Assembly (NCBI GenBank): GCA_930367215.1
Contig: OV884057.1
Span: 251,808,830-251,872,829, forward strand
Direction of reading: 5' to 3'
DNA length: 64,000 nt
From: Pollenia angustigena
Lineage: Eukaryota; Arthropoda; Insecta; Diptera; Polleniidae
Part shown: piece after piece, positions 56,869 through 64,000 of the stretch
Position numbering within the stretch: position 1 is the first letter of the stretch
Layout: every line of letters starts with the position of its first letter
Translations under genes and position numbers: made by a program
Notes under the pieces: generated by a model
Databases searched by the model: none
What the model was told of the DNA's origin: nothing
What the model saw: only the letters and a program-made list of their open reading frames with translations

Positions 56869-57275
56869 GAAATTTAATTTGAAATTCCCGGAAAAAATTT
56901 CCCGGGATTTCTTTCCCGCGTAGAAAATCTATAGCGTAACTTAATACCAGGCTTGCAAAAGAGCAAATGCAAAATATCCTAGCACTTTAACGAAATCTAA
57001 CGGAAAATCTGTGTATTTTGTTGTTGGATTTAACAAAGAGCCACGATATTTTGCACTTGCACTTTTGCAAGGCTAATAGTGAACTCCGCTAGTATGCAAT
57101 TATCTTCTTACAAATAAAGTTTAATATATCAATTAAAATGGTCATAATAAAGCTATTACATCAAAAAGTATGACCAGCTATGATTTTTTGGATTTGTTCA
57201 TCAAACATTTGTTAGGTCCGAATATACCTTAACACTTACTTAACTGTACACTCTGTTGCATGTATCCTTTTGTTA

Positions 57276-58800
57276 TTATACCCTTCACCACAGGTGTAAA
57301 AGGGTATATATAAGTTTGTCATAACGTTTGTAATTTCCACAATATTGATTTTAGACCCCATAAAGTATATATATTCTGGGTCCATATGAGAAGAGAAGTT
57401 GATTTAACGATGTCCGTCTGTCCGTCTGTCCGTCTGTCCGTCTGTCCGTCTTACGTTTGATATGTGTTTTCCGGATAATCCAGACATGATAGCGGCTAGG
57501 TTGTTTTACATTTATGTCACATATAGTCCACCAATTCTTGCTATTGAAATTCAGCAAGATCGGTCCACAAATGGCTGAGATATGATCAAAAAACCACGAC
57601 TGCCTCTAATTTTTTCCAAAAATCCCTTGTTGTTGTTGTATTTTTATTGCTTTTTTCTGTATATCTGGAGAACGGTAAGAGCCAAAGTTTCCAAATTGGG
57701 TACACACATTTGGGTTCTCAATACACACCACCCTACAAAATGTGGGCGGGATGGGAGAAGTGGGCGTGGTACCTCCCGTACAAAAAAAAGTAAAAATTGT
57801 ATAAAAACCTTAATTTTAGGGCTGTCATATGTCCTATGGATATGACTTATATACCAAAATATCGGAAATTTTTAGTAGAACATATATTATAAAGAACTCG
57901 GGAAAATCGGTTCAGATACAAAAAAGTTATGACCAAAATTATTTTTTTTTTTTTTAAATACCAATTTTCGGTAACCATGGATCTTCCCGAGTCCAAGTTT
58001 TATAACACAAATAAATGGTAAATTTCTTGCTCAACACGTCGGTATATAAATCTGTCAAATCGGTTAAAAAATGGCTGAGTTATAATCAAAATACTGAAAT
58101 CCCAAAAGTTACTCTTTTTTATAATTAAGTTTGTTTTTTATTTTATAATTAAGTTTGTTTTTTTTATAATTAAGTTTGCTTAAATATATGTACAAATATG
58201 TAGGTATATATATATATGCCTATAAGCCAACTTAATGGAAATATTATTTTTAAGCACATTGGTATATAAATCTGCCAAATCGGTTAAAAATGGTTAAGTT
58301 ATGTGCAAAATACTCCAAAAAAGGACTAAAAACATTAACATTTTTATAAAAACTAAAATTTTAGAGCTGTATTATGACCTATTCATACGTTTTAGATATC
58401 AAAATATCGGAAATCTTTAGAAAAACTCGGAATATCGGTAAAAAAAAGTAATGTCAAAAATATAGTTTTTTTTTAATACCTATTTTCGTGAACCATAGAA
58501 CTTCCCGACTACAAGTTTTATCACCAAAGTAAATGGTAATTTTATACTTTAAGATGTCGGCATGACCAAATACTGAAATTCGATCAAAACTTAACGTGCT
58601 ATATATTAATTAAACTTTTAATATATTTAATAGCACGCAATCATGTGCAAATAATTAAATAAAACTAAACGATATATATTTTATAAATATACATGTATAT
58701 ATACATGTATTTAAATATATATATAAACTTCTGTTCTTTCCAAGCCATGGTGAAGGGTATATAAGATTCGGCATAGCCGAATATAGCACTCTTACTTGTT
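57276..58800 (+). mobile_element. DINE-1/INE-1-like element, most complete copy (1.5 kb)
   Basis: Starts TTATACCCTTCACCACAGG, then GTAAAAGGGTATATATAAG, a CCATAAAGTATATATATTC block and a TGTCCGTC microsatellite (57411-57450). Ends GGTGAAGGGTATATAAG followed by the hairpin ATTCGGCATAGCCGAAT and TATAGCACTCTTACTTGTT. This order (TTATACCC start, TCCG/TCTG repeat, 3' hairpin) is that of DINE-1/INE-1, Helentron-derived non-coding elements of Drosophila. The middle has a partial internal duplication (GGTATATAAATCTG at 58034 and 58260). Confidence 0.7.
57411..57452 (+). repeat. TCCG/TCTG microsatellite core of the DINE-1-like element
   Basis: About five 8-bp repeats of GTCCGTCT. The minus-strand peptide rich in DRRTDGQT is an artefact of this repeat. 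Confidence 0.85.
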
Positions 58801-59385
58801 TTTTATTGCTTTTATACGATTACCAGCAGTATTATTTTGTCCTTGTGCTTCTTTTTTATTTTGTATTTGCTTTATGCTTAAATCCCTTAACCATCATAAA
58901 GTTTAATATTGGCGAACATTAGTTACATTTTTAAAACACACATCATTAAAAAAAAAAGAGAAAATAAATGAAAACAATACCGAAAAAAGAATGAACGAAA
59001 TAAAAAGTATTTGTAGCATATATACACTAATTTGTGGGTTTGAGTATTAAAGTGGATTGAAGTTTATGCGGTATTAAGTTGGTTGTTGTTGGTCAGTGTT
59101 ACTATTTTATTGGCTTTAAACATTTAATCAGACTTGTGACTTAGTTTAGCTGGATATTTTTTTAAAATACTTCACTTAACACTGGCAAACAGCATTGGCA
59201 TTTGTTTGCAAAACTTTTAATTTTTATGTAATGGCACAATTTTTAATTAATTTATTTATTTGATAAAAAATATTTACAAAATATTTTCCCGATGCTCCCC
59301 AGCACGAAGCTAAACCACTTTTCAATGTTTTAATTTTAATATTTGTATTCAAATTAATAATGATTTTAGTATTGCTCAAACTCAA
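58801..59385. other. Non-coding stretch
   Basis: No gene or repeat recognised. Confidence 0.4.
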
Positions 59386-59600
59386 GCTCAACAAACACCT
59401 AATCAAACCTTTGATATAATGACACTATCACCTGATATGCAGAACAATTCTCAATCCTATTTCAATAGTTTGATGTTCACATTTAAATTCATATTGATAA
59501 TGATTTGAATGTAAACATTTGAAAAACAATATATTACCAATTTATTGTCAAGTGTTATTTAAAAATAAAATTGGTAACACAAAGCTTCGTTCACAATGGC
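59386..59600. repeat. Partial copy of the CCCAACAAACACG element
   Basis: CTCAACAAACACCTAATC, then TCAAACCTTTGATAT and TTGATAATGATTTGAA, follow the left arm of 46946-47727. The right half is missing. Confidence 0.65.
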
Positions 59601-59712
59601 AGCAACAACTTAGTTTTAAATTCAATCCTATATTTTCCTTTAATTATTCAAACAAAAATGTAACTTGAGTTTTTTTTTTAAGTTGAGTCTACGTTTAAAA
59701 TAATCTTATTTA

Positions 59713-59838
59713 GGGCCATTATTATAACTTGGCGTTAGCTGTTAACCGACAGTTAACAGACGTTTTTTGACAGATAACACATTATTATCTGTCAATTTAA
59801 TCTTAACTGTAGCTAACTTCAATTTGTAATAATGGCCC
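59713..59838. mobile_element. PIF/Harbinger-type MITE, 126 bp
   Basis: Termini GGGCCATTATTATAAC and the inverse of GGGCCATTATTACAAA, with GTTAGCT/AGCTAAC inside. Flanked by TTA (59710-59712, 59839-59841), a TWA duplication. The GGCCATT start is shared with the MITE at 14250. Confidence 0.8.
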
Positions 59839-59883
59839 TTAGTGTTCTATAAACATGTTAATTATGTAAATGTTTTAAGAAAT

Positions 59884-60315
59884 AACAAGTAAGAAAATAT
59901 AGTCGGTCAAGCCCGACCATATGATACCCTACAGCACAGTATTTGTAAACAAATTTTGCGAGAGTGTAGGGCTATATGAAAAGGGATCTATTTATATTTT
60001 AAATTTCATTAAAATCGGTTTGATAGTTTCTGAGAGGCAGAAATTGCCCCCTATCTCCCCTCGTGGTCCTACGATTTGGCCCATTTTTAATAGGCTTTGT
60101 GCCATTAAGAACCTTTGTGCCAAACTTTATTAAATTACCTCAAAAATTGCCTTAAAATTGCGCACAAGGTTACATGGAAAGGCAGCCTGCCAGCCAGCCG
60201 GACATCGTTAGAACAACTCAGAAAGTAATTCTGAGTCGATCGGTATACTTTAAAGTGGGTCTAGGACCAATATTTTAAGGTGTTACACACATCACCACTA
60301 TTGTGGTGTGGGTAC
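59884..60315 (-). mobile_element. DINE-1-like variant with AACAAGTAAGA end
   Basis: Left AACAAGTAAGAAAATATAG and a hairpin GTCGGTCAAGCCCGAC, then GATACCCTACAGCACAG. Right TGGTGTGGGTAC with ACATCACCACTATTGTGGTG. This is the same architecture as 57276-58800 in inverse orientation but a clearly diverged subfamily (CCAGCCAGCCGGACAT instead of the GTCC repeat). Confidence 0.5.
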
Positions 60316-62486
60316 AAAAATAAATATGTACATATGTTTGTACGTATATTATTTTTTTGTGGGGAAAATTTGCAAACGTTTTCTAATTTGAAAATATGTG
60401 TGGGTGCGAAAAAAATTGTTGGTCCAATATGAACACCAGTGAAAATATATTTGACCAATAATTAAATCAATATTAAAGAAATAAAAAAAAAACTACTTTA
60501 AATGGGTTTTTTAATAAAACAGTTTAAAATTTTTTTGTTTAAATAAACCACTGTGAAAACAGCTTTTGGAAATCAAACTAGAAGGAATAAAACCTCCAAT
60601 ATAGTCAGTCGAATTTTTCTTGAAATCTTTCATAAATTTTCTTATTTGTGAAATAAGACATTGCCTTCGCATAGAGACTACTGTGTTTGCTAGAACGGGA
60701 TCTACTTTAAATACATTCAATGCCTTGTTAGTCGCAATTCCGCTGAGTTATATCAGGCTCACTCTACAAAAGGTTAAAAAACTGATGACGCAATTAAGAC
60801 ATTCCGAGTAGCTACTTTCCCAGAATAAATTATTGCCAGTTTTTTCAATTAATGGTGATTTTTAAATTCTAGAATTAATTTAATTACGTTCTTATTTAAT
60901 TGAATTAAAAAGACATACTAATTAGTATGGCCCTATTTTGATCACACTTTTAAAGGAGCATTGCCAAGCATGACTCGGTCTACGCTTGACTGTCGCTTTT
61001 TTAATGATAGATAGAGGAAAAGAAGAAAAACCGTTGTTCCAGCTGCTCTGCCTTATCTGTCAGGATAAGCAGACTCATTGGCAACTATATACTATCCAAC
61101 CTTTAAGAGATTTCCGCATCAAGACTAAGATGTCTACTAAGATATCCCACAGGTAGAATGTAAATGAAAATGCATCTCACGAGTGATATGGTCTTCTCAA
61201 AATAAAGTCCTTTCGACTATTGGCATGAAGTGAAGTATCACGATAACCAGCCAACCATAAGTTAGCCTTAGGGTGTGGTAGAACAATAAAATTGTAAATT
61301 TTAAAATTATTCTCTTGATTTAGTAATAACTCTATCAAATTGCCAATAGTCAGAGGAGTTAATAAAATTTAATTTTAAATATTTCTCCGCTAGACCAAAT
61401 TATATTCTAGCCCCTTAAGGGATTTTCATAACAAGATTTATTTTAGTATTTTTAAGCGCTGCTTTAAAAAATCCGTTCAAAATTGTTTTAATATTATTTA
61501 TTGAATCTTTAAATAAATGAAATCCCTATTGAATTCTTTTACTAACAAGAAAAAATTTAAAATTCAATTCTTCGTTTAGCCTCGAAATTGTAATTGTCGA
61601 TGTACCAAAAACTGCTTCTAATAAAAATGATTTAAATTCAAAAAGAAAAAAACGTTTAAATTTTATTGCAAAACTGCTCAACAACCATCCGAAAATAAAA
61701 TTAAAATGTATCTTAACTTAAGCACGTATTTCATTAGCATTTTTACTATTTATTTACAAATATATTTAACCTTTTTTATAATATATATTTCTTTAAAAAA
61801 TTTTACAATGGATGAACATTTTTTTTGACTCTGCTCCTCTATCTCTCTCCCACTGAAACTCTTATACAGATATCACCTTCAAAAGGCAGGTATTAAATCA
61901 AATACCGTAAAATTATTTTGTTTCTTTTAAACGGAATATTTTTTCCTAAATAAATCCCAGATTTTTTCTTTTCCTTAAATAATTTTTATTTTTATTTTGT
62001 TCTTCTAAAAAAAACCCCAAAAACTAGGCGCTTCTTTTAAAAGAGAGATTTAATTTAAGAGATAAGCATAAAATTAAGGTTTAACAGGAAAATCGTTTCC
62101 ATAATTTTTATGTGGTTCATAGAATAAATTTGCTCTGCTCCAGATAACACCAACCAAACATATTTATTCATTTTTGTTGTCTTCTTTATTTTTTCTCGTT
62201 TATTAATTTTATAGCTAAAAAAAAATAAGGTAAAAACACATTTTGGCAAAACGAGGGAAATCTTTTGGGAGGAGATTTATTTCTCTACTTTGCACCATAA
62301 GAAGAATTAACTTTTATATGTTTATCAAAACAAAAAAAGGTATTTTAGACAAAAAGTACTTTTTGAAAATAGCAGTACTTTTAGATACAAAAAGTTCTTT
62401 TTTAAAATAATGATTTTTTTTTTAATCGTACGTTTTTTAACTTAAGATATATTTATTTTTAAAGTAAAAGTCTTTTTAAACAAAAT
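60316..62486. other. Long non-coding stretch
   Basis: No transposon protein, terminal repeat or gene recognised in 2.2 kb. The part around 60940-61260 is less AT-rich and has mixed composition but no open frame. It may be single-copy host DNA. Confidence 0.4.
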
Positions 62487-62495
62487 ACTTTTATA

Positions 62496-63348
62496 GGTGG
62501 GGTGTCACAAAGCCATAGGACATAAAGCCATAAGGGCTTTATGTCTCAATCCAAACGGACATAAAGCCATAATTTTGATATGGCCTTAAGTCTCATATCA
62601 ATTTTAGTGGAATGGGACATAAAGCCATTATGGTGTTATGTCCCATTTGATGTGTTGCGTTACAAATGCTTATATGGTATAACAAAGACCTGCTTCGCTA
62701 ACTAAAGCTTCGCTGTATAGCCGGCCTTCGGCCGGGCGCAAGGATTTTCTCCTCCATGGTATAACAAACACCGGCTTCGCTTACTAAAGCTTCTCTGTAT
62801 AGCCGGCCTTTTGGTGGACGCAAGAATTTTCTCCTTTATGGTATAACAAGTACCGATTTCGCTAAGTAAAGCTCCTAAAATCTGTCTTGTTTCCGAACGA
62901 AGGCCGTTTACGCACAGAAGCTTTAGTTAGCGAAGCCGGTGTTTGTTATACCATAGAGGAGAAAATCATTGCGTCCGGCCGAAGGCCGTCTATGCAGAGA
63001 AGCACTTGTTAGCGTAGCTTTTTCGGGTTTTTTCCATATATGAACGACGTCCCCAAATTTAGGGGCTTAGTTCATTTTGGGTTTGGTGAGTTAATTCATT
63101 GGGGACTTAGTTCATACCGCCATTTTTGACATAAACAGGGCGACATGAAACAACAAAGCATTTTCTACATGAAATAGGGTAAAATACAATCATTATCAAA
63201 AATATGGCTTTCTGTCTCATTTTACGGAAAAAATTTATGGCGTTAAGTCCCATTATATTGAGACTTAATGGCATATGCCCTTATGTCTCAATGGAATGGG
63301 ACTTGATGCCATATGGCTTTATGTCCTATGGCTTTGTGACACCCCACC
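62496..63348. mobile_element. Foldback/Mutator-like element with iterated GGACATAAAGCCAT motif, 853 bp
   Basis: Exact 9-bp duplications ACTTTTATA (62487-62495, 63349-63357). Termini GGTGGGGTGTCACAAAGCC and its inverse extend about 40 bp with GGACATAAAGCCATA. The word (G)GGACATAAAGCCAT / ATGGCTTTATGTCC is repeated in both orientations through the arms. The core (62665-63010) is the same palindromic module as at 54705-55130. A segment near 63050-63120 (TTAGTTCAT...GGGG) resembles the phrase of the 20039 element. No ORF. Confidence 0.85.
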
Positions 63349-63491
63349 ACTTTTATATTATGTTAAACATTTTTCGAACGTGGTTCAATGAGATTTCAAA
63401 TTATAAAACTTTCTTACAATGGTCATATTCTCTTAATATTTTGCATACTTTTTCTAATGCCAACCTTTGGTTAACTTTAAATCTGTATACG

Positions 63492-64000
63492 GGTAATTCC
63501 AAAGTGTTGATCGTGACAGTCGTACGCATCAAAAATGCAATAACATTTTAAGCAAAAAATATTTTAACGTTCTCTTAACCCTTAAATTATAGCACTAAGA
63601 AAGCACTGTTATCTATGCTAAAGTTTATGGAGGGCGCGATTCCAGGTCAAAGATAATGGCAAAAGAAGTAGCGGTTCGAACGTGAAAAAAACAGAAGTAG
63701 TTTTTGTGGCCATGTATAAAAACGCGTAATTCAGCGAAACCTGGCACAATTTTTTAGTCAAACTACTTTCAGAATTTTACGTAGCAATATAACATTAAAA
63801 TGTCTTGGTTTGATTCAAAAATCTTCTGTATTTTCTTTTTTTTTAAGCCAAAATCGGGGTCGATACGTGACATTTCGAACGTGAAATTTTTTCCGTAATA
63901 ATTTAACTGAATAATGATCAAAATAAAATAAAAATTTACCGTTAATACGAATAACATATTTCTCTTTGAACTCTTCCTCTGATTTCAGACCATGTATGAA
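63492..64000. repeat. Dispersed repeat R2, copy 3, cut by the window end
   Basis: Starts GGTAATTCCAAAGTGTTG and follows copies 1 and 2 to the end of the window. Lacks the 230-bp MITE of copy 2. Closest by eye to copy 1. Confidence 0.8.

Larger units (their letters stand above)
55947..56941. mobile_element. hAT-like non-autonomous element with CCCGGGAA motifs, about 1 kb
   Basis: Left TAGGGTTTCTAATTTCCCGG, right inverse TAGATTTTCTACGCGGGAAA, with ATTCCCGGGAA iterated near both ends as in the hAT element at 13301. No clean 8-bp duplication (TAGTGGGG versus TAGCGTAA). A MITE and a hairpin element are nested inside. Confidence 0.6.

Noticed and set aside
57351..57557. Frame with DRRTDGQTDRRT repeats
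   Set aside because: It translates the GTCCGTCT microsatellite of the DINE-1-like element.

Overview
The window looks like repeat-dense, AT-rich nuclear DNA from an insect, most plausibly a schizophoran fly. The reasons are its transposon mix: DINE-1/INE-1-like repeats with a TCCG/TCTG core, DD41D mariner-type elements, jockey/CR1-type LINEs, an mdg1/412-like LTR element and PIF/Harbinger elements with an MADF partner gene. The species is inferred, not shown. I found no convincing single-copy host gene, tRNA, rRNA or CRISPR array. Essentially every recognisable protein belongs to a transposable element, and nearly all are broken by stops, frameshifts, deletions or nested insertions.

Layout, 0-21 kb. 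A near-complete CACTA-like DNA transposon lies at 1194-5143, with 25-bp terminal inverted repeats, a 3-bp target duplication, a transposase with one internal stop and a second gene of the DUF4806 type. A tRNA-like A-B-C-A-B repeat (5554-6298 and 11067-11226) is split by a minus-strand Ty3/gypsy-type LTR retrotransposon (6299-11066). That element keeps two small leader ORFs, gag, protease, RT and half of RNase H, but lost the rest of RNase H, integrase and part of its 3' LTR in one deletion. Its leader carries 31-bp tandem repeats that copy the primer-binding-site region. A decayed mariner-like gene follows, split by a 1.35-kb hAT-type element with an 8-bp duplication. Next is a 5.9-kb PIF/Harbinger element (15367-21270, TAA duplication) with a DDE transposase and a convergent MADF gene, the latter broken by a 491-bp foldback element with a 9-bp duplication.

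Layout, 21-41 kb. Two LINEs meet tail to tail at 24.24 kb. The plus-strand one carries a 931-bp DD41D mariner deletion derivative in its 3' UTR, and the minus-strand one a 385-bp CACTC-ended MITE. A Helitron-type PIF1 helicase remnant (30.5-32.3 kb) carries a second copy of that MITE and an in-frame 171-bp duplication. A piggyBac-like TTAA element (33067-34864), a P-element/THAP9-like remnant (37.15-37.97 kb) and a 636-bp hAT MITE (39798-40433) follow.

Layout, 41-64 kb. This part holds hAT-like elements, DINE-1-like copies, an RT fragment from another LINE, a third CACTC MITE beside a mariner MITE, a solo LTR with ATAT duplications, three Harbinger-type MITEs in all (counting the one at 14.25 kb) and foldback elements. 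The foldbacks are the most unusual part. Two with exact 9-bp duplications but unrelated termini contain the same inner module, which also makes up the palindrome at 54.7-55.1 kb. Several insertions are proven by empty sites in paralogous repeat copies within the window.
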